Shown here one piece after another: positions 10,601-20,814 of a DNA stretch of 31,740 bases (the stretch's first letter is position 1; every line of letters starts with the position of its first letter). The position numbers and the translations under genes were made by a program. The stretch comes from Fragilaria crotonensis (Eukaryota > Bacillariophyta > Fragilariophyceae > Fragilariales > Fragilariaceae). Location: NCBI GenBank assembly GCA_022925895.1, contig JAKSYS010000706.1, positions 1-31,740 on the forward strand. The letters are read 5' to 3'. Below the pieces are notes generated by a model. The model worked only from the letters and a program-made list of their open reading frames with translations. It made no database searches and had not been told where the DNA came from.

Positions 10601-12352
10601 CAGGCGAGGAGGACTCCAAAACACATCAAGATTTGGACAAGGAAAAGGTCTCATCGAAGGATGATTCGGACAACGAGGAAGACTCAGACAAAGAAGAAAC
10701 GTCAAGTGAGGAAGAGGATTCTGACAAGGACTCTGACAAAGATGACGATGATGAGGACTCTGACAAAGATGACGATGATGATGAGGACTCTGACAAAGAT
10801 GACGATGATGAGGAGGACTCTGACAAAGATGACGATAAGGACGAGGACTCTGACAAAGATGACGACGATGAGGAGGACTCTGACAAAGATGACGATAAGG
10901 ACGAGGACTCTGACAAAGATGACGATGATGAGGACTCTGACAAAGATGACGACCATGATGAGGTCTTTGACAAAGAGGACCATGATGAGGTCTCTGACAA
11001 AGATGACGACGATGATGAGGACTCTGACAAAGATGACGATAAGGATGAGGACTCTGACAAAGATGACGATGATGAGGACTCTGACAAAGATGACGACGAT
11101 GATGAGGTCTCTGACAAAGAGGACGATGATGAGGACTCTGACAAAGATGACGATGATGAGGTCTCTGACAAAGATGACGATGATGAGGACTCTGACAAAG
11201 ATGACGATTCTGAAGATTCGGAGGATGAGGGTCAGAGGAGGATGGTGATTCTGACAACAGTAAGTCCTCGGACCAAGACGAAAGATCTGACGACAATAAA
11301 GTTTCAGACGAGGATTCAAAGAAGAAAAAGACTTCCGATGATGACTCGGACCATGATAAAGATGACGATTCTTCGGAAGACTCTGACAACCATCAAGATT
11401 CCGACGACGATGAGGCTTCTAAGAAAGTTGACGGGTCGGAGAAGATGGAGATTCTAAGAACAATAAGTCCTCGGACCAAGACGAAAGTTCCGATGATGAT
11501 GACGATTCAGAGGATGAAGAGGAATCGAAAAGGCTCAAGATTCGGACAATGACGACAGGACGTCAAAGAAAATGATGCCGACCACCATGAAGACTCTGAC
11601 GAAAAAGTTTCAGCTGATGAAGGGGGTTCCGATGGTGACAAGGACTTAGTCAAAGATGATGACGGGTCAGAAGAAGATAGAGATGCTGACAAGTCCTCGG
11701 ATCAAGGCGGAAGATCAGATGAAGATTCGGACGATGAAGAAAACTCCAAAAAGGCTAAAGATTCGGAAAATGACGAGGGCTCGTCAAGAGGTAATGATTC
11801 GGATGACGAGGAAGACTCTAGCAAAGAAGAAGTTTCAAAGGGGAAAACGGATGCCGATGCTGACACGGACTCAGACAAAGATGATGATGCTGATCAGAAC
11901 TCCGACGAAGATTCGGAGAAGGATGCTAGGTCGGAGGAAGATGAAAATCTTGACAAGAATAAGTCGTCAGACCGTGACGAAACCTCTGACGATGATGAAG
12001 ATTCGGCCGACGAGGACGGCTCCAAGAAGGCTGAAGATTCGGACGAAGATGAGAGCTCATCTGAAGATGATGGTTCGGACGACGACGAAAGTTCAAAAGA
12101 AACGGAGGATGCCAAGGACTCAGACGAAAGTGACGATGATGATGAAACGAACTCTAACAAAGATGACGAGTCGATGACTCTGCAAAGAATTAGCCCTCGG
12201 ACCAAAACAAGCTCTGACTATGGTGTAGATTCGAAGGACGAGAAGACTCCAAGAAGGCAAAAGATTCGGACGAGGAAAGGGGATTATCAAGCGACAACGA
12301 TTCGGATAACGAAGAAGACTCATATGAAGACGAAGATTCTAAGAAGAAATAG
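7664..12352 (+). CDS. Pentaspan membrane protein A with Asp/Ser/Lys-rich tail
   Basis: Family function is unknown; the topology is inferred. Exons are 7664-7732, 7869-8261, 8337-9546, 9630-10061 and 10160 onward. The N-terminus [12 protein letters not shown] has two N-glycosylation sequons, so it is probably extracellular. TM1 is GLMFLGYFYLAFFFVW; then a basic loop with MGPEKVGFWSGHAMQP; TM2 is ALVWIAFVIVFLTVGL. A long glycosylatable loop carries five xAN(V/L)xxAxTDQP-like repeats. TM3 is LLVPFVLFIVVVMAG, TM4 MPLLCLLTMASTALAIIM. A Cys-containing loop ([34 protein letters not shown]) follows, then TM5 [13 protein letters not shown] and an acidic cytoplasmic tail of about 690 residues. Losses of 1-2 nt break the frame near 8373, 8417, 9267-9269, 9848-9850, 9891, 10208, 10386 and several times after 11225. 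An in-frame TAG lies at 12350-12352. Similar acidic frames continue to a TGA at 12619-12621, so the true end is uncertain. Prominin- or tweety-like order is a comparison, not a homology claim. Confidence 0.75.
8676..9010 (+). repeat. Five tandem ~30-residue TDQP repeats in protein A
   Basis: Within the first large loop of protein A, units ending in NTNRP, NTNQP, KTDQP, NTDQP and DTDQP recur about every 30-35 residues. Most are preceded by (P)(V/I)AN(V/L). Between them lie hydrophobic stretches such as LNLGDLAD and LDLSFLSV. The paralogue at 14973-17936 has only two such units (VNTDQP and ASTNLP, around 16040-16120), so copy number differs between the two genes. Confidence 0.8.
10711..11220 (+). 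repeat. 27-33 bp repeats encoding DSDKDDDDE
   Basis: Tandem units such as GACTCTGACAAAGATGACGA plus variable GAT/GAG codons encode DSDKDDDDE, with variants VSDKEDDDE and KDEDSDKDDD. They form the core of the acidic cytoplasmic tail of protein A. The flanks to about 10283 and 12350 are related but more diverged. Long serine-rich frames on the minus strand here are mirror images of the repeat. Confidence 0.9.
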
Positions 12353-12828
12353 AATTCTGATGATGGTATGGACTCATACAAAGATGACAATTCTGAGGTC
12401 CTTCCTACACGAGGATTGGGGAAAGGATGAGGGTCAGAGATTAAGGACGTTGCAAAAATTCAGATTCTGATGATTCAAAGTTATTGGAATGCTTCGAAAG
12501 GACATCAAATCCGACTCAGAACGGAGGAGAGGTTCGATTCTGACAAATTTCGCAGTCTCACGAATATGCTGCGTCGGTGATGAAAGGCGAAGATTCAGAC
12601 AAAGAGACAGACTACAATTGATATCTTGGAAAGGCGATGCGGACGGCAACCGGACGTCAAGGGCTCCTCTGGATGTGATACACCCTGAGATGAGATAGAC
12701 GCTGCGATTGGTGAAGCTTCTTTTGAAATTAGGATAGTCATTTCATTGCATGCGTAACGTGACGCACCAGTTGCTTTGAAGAATGACCACTTGTGGGGGG
12801 TTCTAAGCCGCCGAGACTTCCCTACCAA
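12353..12828. other. Diverged acidic-repeat remnant and spacer
   Basis: Downstream of the TAG at 12350-12352 the same frame continues as NSDDGMDSYKDDNSEVL. After frame changes, SDSDDSKLLECFERTSN and VMKGEDSDKETDYN end in a TGA at 12619-12621. This looks like either the true C-terminus of protein A or eroded repeat. The remaining ~200 bp to the fucosyltransferase stop shows nothing recognisable; the two genes converge here. Confidence 0.5.
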
Positions 12829-14297
12829 CTACTTCAGCATAGTAAGAAGCTGTGGCAACTTCTGGTTGAGCTGCCCATCTGTGTGCCACCACCGACCAAA
12901 GTCAGGGTAGCTATGAGGATTGTCATCTTCGTGTAACTTCGCGCAAAGGTCACAGAAACTCAAATTGTAAACGTCTCTGCCACCCACAACATGGTAATGG
13001 TCTTTCCACCAAAGGTAGGAGAGATATTCAGTAGCATTCTTGTCGAGTCTGTGGAGGAAATCAGCAAGCGCTTTCGGACTGCTATAATCGAGAACATTAA
13101 TGAATGAATGGGGAGGAGCTTGGAGGCTGTAATTGGCTTGTCCCAAAACGATAGGTACCAAGGTATCATTCATTCGCGAAAAGAACTTCTCCGTCACGTA
13201 GTCCTGCGCAAAGTTGTTCTCAAATGCCAAATAGAACTTGTAATCACGCATAACTTTCGAGTTGCAATTTTCCTCACCATCAACATTATCGCATGGAAAA
13301 CTTCCACACTTTCCATAGACATCGACATCAATGTATTTCTTCAACTCTTGGACGAAATCTTCTCGATGAGAGTTGCTTACACAGCGCGATACCACCCATG
13401 CCACCTTCTTTGGTCGACGTGCTAGCCTACGAAAGCTCTCATCTTTGTTTGGCAAAACATTTCGTACGAAATGCGTCTCATTGTAATCGATAGGCCACGC
13501 AGATTGTTGAATTTGGATACCTTTCGGATTCCCTTCTTCCACTGGATCTACATTGGGGCAATGAATGCATACGGTATTGGAACATCACTATCGATTCGAT
13601 ACGTCATGGTATAGTTCCAGAAGGAATTGTAGCTCGCAGATGTCAATAGTGGGCCGTTTGGCGGCGGTTCCAGCATGAAGAATACAAATCTTTGATGTGG
13701 TTGTCTCCAAGTTTGAATGTAATCCATGTCCCCGGGGCTGAGATTGGCTTCGACTCCATGCATGACAATTGCGTCAAACTTAGGCATTTCTTCAACCGAA
13801 GGAGAATGCACCGGCCTGCTTGATGCAACACAAGATGTAATTCGGCATTTTGCAAATGAATCTTGTTCAAAGCCGACATGGAAATCTGTCCAATGCCAAA
13901 AGCTGTTGTAAAACAGGATTTTCTTGATTGGAGGGACCAGGGCCTCGTCCTGTGTGACCACATTCGGAGGAGCCGAGCTCCTATTCAAGGCATCTTCTTG
14001 ACTTGCAATGACAGGTAGAGGTCTTGCATTTCCAGATGCTGCAGATGCTCCTGATGTTGATTCATTATATTGCAGTTTGAGAGGAGAGGGATCCTCGGCT
14101 GGCACGCCCTTGGGAACAGCATCCAGGGTGGCAATATCTGGAAGGACCCAGCTCCTATTGGTGGCATTTTTTCCACTCGTTACAACAGGTTGCGCCTCGT
14201 TGAATTTGCCAAGGCGTTTACTATTACGAAGGGTGAGACAAAGGAGCAATCCCGCGCAAACACCTGTCGCTGATCGGGTTCTTCTATTTCCTTTCAT
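12829..14297 (-). CDS. Alpha-1,3-fucosyltransferase (GT10), one frameshift
   Basis: GT10 enzymes transfer fucose from GDP-fucose to GlcNAc of glycans, usually as Golgi type II membrane proteins. The ORF starts at 14297 with a basic N-terminus (MKGNRRTRSATG) and a short hydrophobic anchor (VCAGLLLCLTL), then a stem rich in Asn, Ser and Pro. The N-terminal GT10 half shows FDAIVMHGVEANLS, HQRFVFFMLEPPPN and NYTMTYRIDSDVPIPYA. The donor-binding half carries KKVAWVVSRCVSNSHRE, YKFYLAFENNFAQDYVTEKF and LVPIVLGQANY, the hallmark family signature. The halves lie in different frames. Adding one base to the GGGG at 13555-13558 (CCCC on the coding strand) gives a continuous IAPNVDPVEEGNP. A base-call deletion or a recent inactivating indel would both explain it. 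The gene sits between the two pentaspan paralogues, convergent with A and divergent from B. Assignment to the family is firm; linkage specificity is inferred. Confidence 0.92.
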
Positions 14298-14972
14298 GTC
14301 GTATTATTCGCAGGGACTAATGGAAATGAGCACGAATCACTTCCCGCTCTCAGTGTAATGATACACATGTACTTCAAGCGAACCCTAGTGCTAATCGTAC
14401 AGTAGTAGTAGTCTAAATTAGTAACGAAGAACAGCTTAGCATTCGCGAGTATGGGCGTGGGCGGATTCTGCGCTTTATTTTCCCCCGTTTGTACTGGAGT
14501 TTGGAGTACATGTACTCGAGTAACCGGTACTACCACTCTACTAAAATAAATCCGAGTCTTTCGGAGAGACACAACATCGATGTATCGAATTGCTGATCCA
14601 GGCGAAGAAGGAGCGAAGTATCCGTATCGAAGGAGATGCGTCGAGGATACGTTCAGTACTGGTACTGTACACCAATTCCGTGAGTACTGTCCATGTAGTA
14701 TCGTTGGTCTTGTTTCGTCGGTCGGCGGCCAGACACGTCGGACTCCTTCCTTGTTGAGCAGTTTTCACATGTATGCTCACATCAGCACATTGCGTGACGG
14801 TGGTGTATCTATGGAATGGTCCGATCATCTCATGCAACACTGTGAAAGTCGACACACATCTCTGCTTCGCTTACATACTATAAATCGTGGCGTTGACATC
14901 ATATATCAGACCAGGCGCATTCACAACATAGAGGCATAGAGAGAAAAAGGAGTATTCACAAGAGTGATTATC
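14298..14972. promoter_or_regulatory. Divergent intergenic region, fucosyltransferase / protein B
   Basis: This 675-bp gap separates the starts of two divergent genes and must contain both promoters. It is rich in GTAC-containing motifs at about 14490-14700. GAGCAGTTTTC at 14756 and TTGCGTGAC at 14790 are shared, at nearly the same spacing (34 versus 32 bp), with the region upstream of protein A. No RNA gene or credible ORF is seen. Confidence 0.45.
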
Positions 14973-17936
14973 ATGGATAATTTTACCATGGATAATTCAA
15001 GTAATACGGATGGTTTTACCACGGATAACTCCACCATGGAGGGGTTAACCATACCGATGCAACTTTTCACACCCGTAAGTCATGATCATACTTCATGCGT
15101 GTATGTCACGAGGTCCAAGTTCTTCTACGCAACTCACTTCTCATGTTTCTGCATCCTTCGTATTCAATCCCACCCTCTATAAGAACTTTGCAATCAAAAT
15201 CATGCGACTTGCCCCTAGCATGGGGAACTCAAAAAAGTTTGCACTCTTGGTCTCGGAGGATCCTAGTGACAAATTCGAATACACTTCGGGGTTGGTGTTT
15301 CTCGGGTCGTTCTATCTGGTCTTCTTTTTCATGTGGACCCTCGTCCTTATTCTTTGCAAATGGATGGGACCAGAAAACGTCGGCCTCTGGTCAGGACACG
15401 AAATGCAACCAGTGGAAGCAGGGACAAAGTCATACCTTCAAAGATACAAGGTAAAAATTGTACGAGCCATCTTTGGCTTGGCAGCTTTCTTGTGGATGGT
15501 GTTTGTCATAGTATTTTTGGCCAAGGGACTGAATGGTCTAGAAGAAGCCAAGGTTGCATACAACGAAAGCTCGACAGTAAGTAACAATGTCGCAACCAAG
15601 TATTTGCAAACGGATCAACACTCAACATACCGCTGCACAGGAAATGTTCTTGGTGATTGATGCCGTCGCTACCGCTCATGCAGAACTTCTTAATCAAACT
15701 GACTCGGCTACTGTGATGAGGGATGATTTTGTGTTAAATATGACCACCTTTTGCGGCGGACAGGGCAGCATAAGCAACGGTGGCAACGGTAGCAGCGGTA
15801 TCAACAGCACAAGCAGCAGCAGCAGCAGCAGCAGCAACATCAACAACACAAGCAGCATCCCATTCAGTTTAGGGGCGCGACGACGCATTGCTCAGAACGC
15901 CACTTCTGCGCCGCAGGTGAACGCTGATGAGGCAACGGCGAATCAGTTCGCGTCTCTCTTTTCAGATCTCGCAGCTGAGAACATTACAACCGATGCCAAA
16001 ACACCCGCCCCGAGCCCTATCGGTTCCGGCTCGCGAAGTGGAGTCAATACGGATCAGCCTGTTTTTGTCTTGAATCTTCCTGTCGACAACGTCAATGACG
16101 CCAGTACGAATCTTCCAGTATTAGATCTTAACTTCAATCTCCCCACCGAATCGAATGAGACGTCAGCTATTTCGAATGTCAGTGATTCTACAGACTTTAA
16201 TCAGACGTTGGATCTCAGTTCCTTTGGCGACTCGATGGGACTGTTCGTCAACTCGACAGAGGCATTTGCTGATGCAATTGGATTGAGTCCATTTACTGGT
16301 GACGAAACACTCAAGGCCTTAATTCTGGATGCTCTGTTTTCAGTGATGATGCTCGATGATTTTGTCGCAGCCGAACTCGACGAGGGGATGAAGGGCATCA
16401 ATGCTACAATGGACGTCGCCGAGATGTTGAATGCAACGGCCGTGAGTATTAATCCTCCAAACACAGTAGCCTACGTTCTTGCCCTCCCCTGGATGGTGGT
16501 ACCCTTGGTGTTTTTCATCCTTGTGGTGATGGCTTGGAGATTGAGACCGAATTTAAATCTTTTGCAGCGTATTTCGCGGTATGTGCTGCCACTGCTTTGT
16601 CTGCAAACCATGGCGTCAACAATACTGGCAATCATCATGGTAACCTATGCGATCGCCAATGCTGGTAAGTAGTGTTCGTCATTGATCCGTGGCTCCATTG
16701 TCGTTGCTGTTGTGGTTAACTGAATCGACACGTCCTTAGACTTTTGCTCAGGTGGCCAGAGCAACACTCCTGACGAAACAATTTTGGAAATGGTGTTAGC
16801 AAGGGCTTCGAAGCAGACAGCTTGGTCTTTTGGCAACAGAATACTATGTGTCACAATGTGATGCAGAATACCCATATGACTTTGTAGACACGTTCATGAA
16901 AGAACTTGAAACTGCCAGTTTGACAATTGCGGCTGTCGAATCCGCCATTGCGACAAAAACTATGGGATCCGTCGTCGCCGAATGCGGTACGAACGCCGTG
17001 GGGATCGATTCTCTCCTGTCGGCGATGAACTCTCGCCTTCTGGAGGTGGGGAATGCATTCGATGATGCACTATCAAGTTTGTCGTGTGATACGGTAGTGC
17101 CGACATTCACCAGCGCTGCCTATGATGCTGCATGTGATGTCAGTGTGAATGCTGTTTACTATTCGTATGTGTGTAAGTTTTCGATCATGAAAGGTGTTGG
17201 GTTTGTATGTCAATAACGACGCAAATCTTTTGTTTTTCTCGCTCACAATATCTTCCTGCTATTTTGGACGTTTCGTAGCATTCATCATGATGGCGTTCAC
17301 GGGCATGATAATGATATCCCTCCGTACAGCGTATCGTCCTGTTGAGGGAGAGGAAGAGGAGCTAAAGGAGTTGTTGGCCAAACGGGCTGCAGCGTTGAAG
17401 GAACAAAGGGCGAGACAAAAAGCTGCGGCAAAGAGAGAAAGAAGGCGGCCAAGGCGAAAGCCAAGAAGAAGGCCAGAAGCCTTGAAGATGTTGAGTCTGG
17501 CACTGTTGACGATTCTGATGAAGATTCGGACTCCGATAAAGATTCTGACTCGGATGAAGACTCTGACTCTGATGACGACTCGGACTCCGATAAGGACTCG
17601 GATTCCGATAAAGACTCGGACTCTGACAAATCATCGGACTCTGATAAAGATTCGGACTCTGACAAATCATCGGACTCCGATAAGGACTCGGACTCTGACA
17701 AATCATCGGACTCCGATAAAGATTCGGACTCTGACAAATCATCGGACTCCGATAAGGATTCGGACTCTGACAAATCATCGGACTCCGATAAGGACTCGGA
17801 CTCTGATAAGGACTCGGATTCCGACAAGGACTCAGACTCCGATAAGGACTCGGATTCCGATAAAGATTCAGACTCTGATAAAGACTCGGATTCGGACGAC
17901 GACTCCTCGGGTGACGATTCTTCCGAGAGTTCATGA
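14973..17936 (+). CDS. Pentaspan membrane protein B with DSDSDK tail
   Basis: This is the paralogue of the protein at 7664-12352, with identical intron positions. Exons are 14973-15074, 15184-15576, 15641-16664, 16740-17172 and 17279-17936; exon 2 is 393 bp in both genes. The N-terminus [14 protein letters not shown] carries sequons. TM1 is [19 protein letters not shown], followed by [18 protein letters not shown]2 is [17 protein letters not shown]. The first loop has a polyserine tract and fewer TDQP repeats. TM3 is [17 protein letters not shown]4 [19 protein letters not shown], and TM5 [13 protein letters not shown] Lys/Glu/Ala-rich helix-like linker leads to (DSDSDK) repeats ending SGDDSSESS and TGA at 17934-17936. 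Comparison with A places single-base losses at GGG 16803-16805, TTTT 16828-16831 and AAA 17430-17432; restoring each makes the frame continuous. Function is unknown. Confidence 0.8.
15805..15870 (+). repeat. AGC/AAC codon repeat (polyserine-asparagine)
   Basis: A run of AGC codons with interspersed AAC and ACA encodes a Ser/Asn/Thr-rich linker in the first extracellular loop of protein B. The same position in protein A holds a Gln/Arg-rich linker instead. The repeat-like DNA suggests slippage-driven length variation. Confidence 0.85.
17515..17900 (+). repeat. 36-bp repeats encoding [12 protein letters not shown]
   Basis: The acidic tail of protein B is built of alternating DSDSDK and SSDSDKDS units. 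The largest regular unit is about 36 bp (GACTCTGACAAATCATCGGA plus a degenerate remainder), repeated roughly five times between 17625 and 17800. Ser residues flanked by Asp would suit casein-kinase-2-type phosphorylation (inference). The serine/glutamate frame on the minus strand is a shadow. Confidence 0.9.
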
Positions 17937-18537
17937 CGAATTTGCTGAGCCCCAAGGTTTCGTACTCACACTGAGTGTGTTTCACTCGATGCAGGAACGC
18001 AATGGCTCGTTCCCAGTTCTTGCCATGATGGAGGATACCCAAAGTCATCTCCAACTGATGCACTCGGAAGCGTTGAAGGTCTGAGTACTCTTGCATTCTT
18101 GATTAGAGAAGTTCCCACTGCACGACGAAGAACAATGTGCGACTAGGTAGCATACGAACGTACTCTGTAGGGCAAATCATCTTGAACGCACCAATGTCAC
18201 GACTATTTGACTAAACCTATTCTACTTCGAGTTCCCAACAGTCAGAGAAGCCGATTGGATATATCTAGCTAGCTAGTAGAATGTACAAACGTATAAATCA
18301 AAATATTATATGTGAGATTGCGTGGCAAATAGTTATTGTTGGTAAGCGCAACCAACGCAACGGCTCCACAATGTGATCTTCTTGGCAAGAGCAACATGGT
18401 AGCGCTACAATACAACCTCAACAACACCAAAGCGTGCCAACACTCATGTTTGACACCCAAATACCAACAAGGTAAATACCCATATTAAACCTCTACATTG
18501 TCGGCAAAAAGTCGTAAAGGAATACCATTTACGAAAA
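17937..18537. other. Spacer with one unexplained minus-strand ORF fragment
   Basis: This is the 3' region between convergent genes. On the minus strand, 18096-17933 reads MQEYSDLQRFRVHQLEMTLG and continues through [20 protein letters not shown], compositionally protein-like. It then runs straight into the antisense of the acidic repeat, so it is at most a fragment. Nothing recognisable lies in 18100-18537. Confidence 0.35.
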
Positions 18538-19730
18538 TCATGACACGACAGTTCGTGTCGAACCAGTAGTGCAGGGTGCAAACCAGGAGCTCAAGGATGC
18601 ACCCGACGTAGAACCGCAGCCGCCCTTATCGGTGGAATCACCAGAATCAAAAAAGGACCAAGTAGTGGGTGGTGGTGCTGATGATGTCGCCGCCGCTGCA
18701 GTCGCGTCTGGAATTCCAAACTCATCTTCTTCTGATCTCTTGACGTAAGAAAATGCCTCCCGCGCTCCACCCGTTTCTTCCGCCTTGACTATATCCCTCC
18801 ATGTCGGTTGTGAGTAAACAAACGATTGAATTTGCGACATGCCGATTCCCGCTTCCTCCACTTTGGATGTCAAGGATCCAGTCATGATGGTTTCGTATCG
18901 TTGTTGTCTGATTTTGAGTGATTCCATCCAGGCGTTCTTGAGTTCTTCCATGGAGTATCCCTTTGCAAAATCTCCTCGCGTTCCGTAAAGGACATTTTGA
19001 GCTGACGACGGGTTTTCCGTGGTTGGCGTTCTTGTTCGTACGTGTTCAAATCCACAACCGATTCCGTCTTGTGTTCCCAGTCGAGTTGGACGGGAGGACC
19101 ACTGGCAGAAGAGGGGTGGTCTGTTTTTGCGCGAGTTGTTGTGGTAGTAGTATTAGGATATTAGGATTTTATGAGTAGAAAGAAATCGTGTCAGCGAGGA
19201 TGATTGGTGTATGATGGCAAGTGCACAGAGTCCACTACTCTCTCACCTCCAAGAGTCAAGTCATATTCTCGAACTGTCAGTGAATTGAAGGAGACACTTC
19301 GATTGGATTGAATACCAGCATGATTTGTCTGGCCAGGCTTCTTGAGAGCCGATTTGGGAGGTACGTAGCAACCAGGAGCACACAGTGGCAAACACATGCT
19401 CGAAAATGTATCAAATATGGTATCTTGATCATCACTGTCTGAGACATTAATCTGACCCTCAACAGTATCGTCCACATCGTCTTGATCTTGTTGCAAGACT
19501 TGCTGCAGGTGACGTATTTTCTCAGCCGAATCCTGAGAAAGGGTTAGGATAAGACCGGCCTCATTACCATTCCCCTGGTTGGCACCACCACCACCAGCAG
19601 CAGCAGCAGTACTACGGTCACCGGAAGAAGGCCCAAGACGAACGATTGGCGTATGACGCCCATCAACGTGTTGAATTTCAATCGTATCTTCCAATTCCAC
19701 GTGAGTGGAGTATGAAGAATGTGGAGCCAT
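18538..19730 (-). CDS. REY/TLGD-motif protein of unknown function
   Basis: Exon 1 runs from ATG 19730 (MAPHSSYSTHVELED) to 19247. A 126-bp GT-AG intron occupies 19246-19121, and exon 2 runs 19120-18538. Splicing joins ...SVSFNSLTVREYDLTLG to DHPSSASGPPVQLDWEHK. That recreates the V-x-REY-x-x-TLGD-x-PS...GPP-x-L-x-W block that I recognise from many diatom proteins of unknown role. Upstream are a polyalanine/glycine tract, an acidic segment (DQDDVDDTVEG) and CLPLCAPGCYVPPKSALKK. Exon 2 continues with a basic RKTRRQLKMSF segment, then KGYSMEELKNAWMESLKIRQ, probably a helix, and a Ser/Gly-rich tail. The frame changes near 18987-18989, where adding one base to the TTT (coding strand) gives a continuous SFYGTRGDFAKGYS. 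The family is recognised only as a motif; no function is assigned. Confidence 0.75.
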
Positions 19731-20814
19731 TTTTCGTTCAGTTCGTCAAGTTTATTGCAAATTGTATTCACCACGATCAATCAACAAGGATCAGCGAACA
19801 ATCAAGAAGCTATTGAAGGTAATCAAGATCAATCTCTGCAACCACTACAGGTCAATCAATGTTATGCTGCCCTTCACTGATGGAGTACAATTGTACGCCT
19901 CTCATGAGTACAAGTACTACGTGATCAGGCTTTGGCTTCAACGCTTCGAAAGGCGCCTGGTTCTAATGTAGATTCTATTTGGATATATTCAATTGAAGAT
20001 TGACTCTGTATGTCATACACAGACATGAAGACCGTACAAGAATATGCGGTATTTCGTGACTGTACCCCTTGACTTTCCGGGAAGTAAAGGCGAGGTATGG
20101 CTCGCATGTGAAATTTCGACGGGAGGGCGTGTGCTCACTTAACAATCAGATTTTTCGCTCCAGTCTTGGCGATAATAATGTTATCTGATATTGTATAAAT
20201 TAATGATGAAAATACAAATCTTCAAAAAGTTAGATGGCGTAATCATACATATAACAAACATTTGAGTTCACAGGTTCGAATACATTTATACATTTCGGAT
20301 TTTTATCGCACGCGAGCTGTTGGTATCGAAAAATCGCATTTCGATTGGATCACAGCAGGAGCAGAGTCGGCGAGACTGCCAATACTGTACAGGGAGAAGA
20401 GTCCGAGGCGCATTGTGAGGAATGGATAGAGATATATCCACTAATCACTCGATACTCCATGTATGTAGAGCGGTCTACTGGAAGGATATTCACCCCTATG
20501 GCTTACGGTAGAGTCTATCTGTCTGGAAAACCTACCCTTCCTACTGGTAGCTGGTAGTCTACCAAGGCTTGCTTCAACATGTCGAGTTTATGTTTGTATG
20601 CTATCTCCTCGAAGAATGGAGTATAGATGCACCGTTTAACACATGGGACCTATCCCTTGCAAGCTCAATACTGCAGTTGCGCAACCACCAAATTAGCTAC
20701 TTCAGGACTTACTCCTTACCACTAGTACCTCCCCAACCAGTCTACTACTGCACCCACGTCATTGGGTGCATCAAACAATACTCAGTACTCGTTTCGCGAA
20801 TCCCAACAGTCCCT
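19731..20814. other. Intergenic region, no recognisable gene
   Basis: The region is AT-rich around 20150-20340. Open frames (19705-19971 +, 20345-20557 +, 20569-20943 +) are short and featureless. A GGTTCGAATAC at about 20273 resembles a tRNA T-loop but has no matching cloverleaf. The left part should contain the promoter of the minus-strand gene starting at 19730, and the right part the 3' UTR of BUB3. Confidence 0.4.

Noticed and set aside
10711-11220. Regular repeats that might be taken for a CRISPR array
   Set aside because: There are no unique spacers, the repeats are coding and in phase, and the genome is eukaryotic.
10376-11389. Long minus-strand frames rich in Ser, Leu, His, Cys and Pro, plus alternative plus-strand frames rich in Met, Thr and Lys, over the acidic repeat
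   Set aside because: They are low-complexity mirror frames of the GACTCTGACAAAGATGACGA repeat. The DSDK frame is the one continuous with the membrane-protein gene upstream.
20262-20290. GGTTCGAATAC resembling a tRNA T-arm
   Set aside because: No acceptor, anticodon or D-arm pairing could be built around it.
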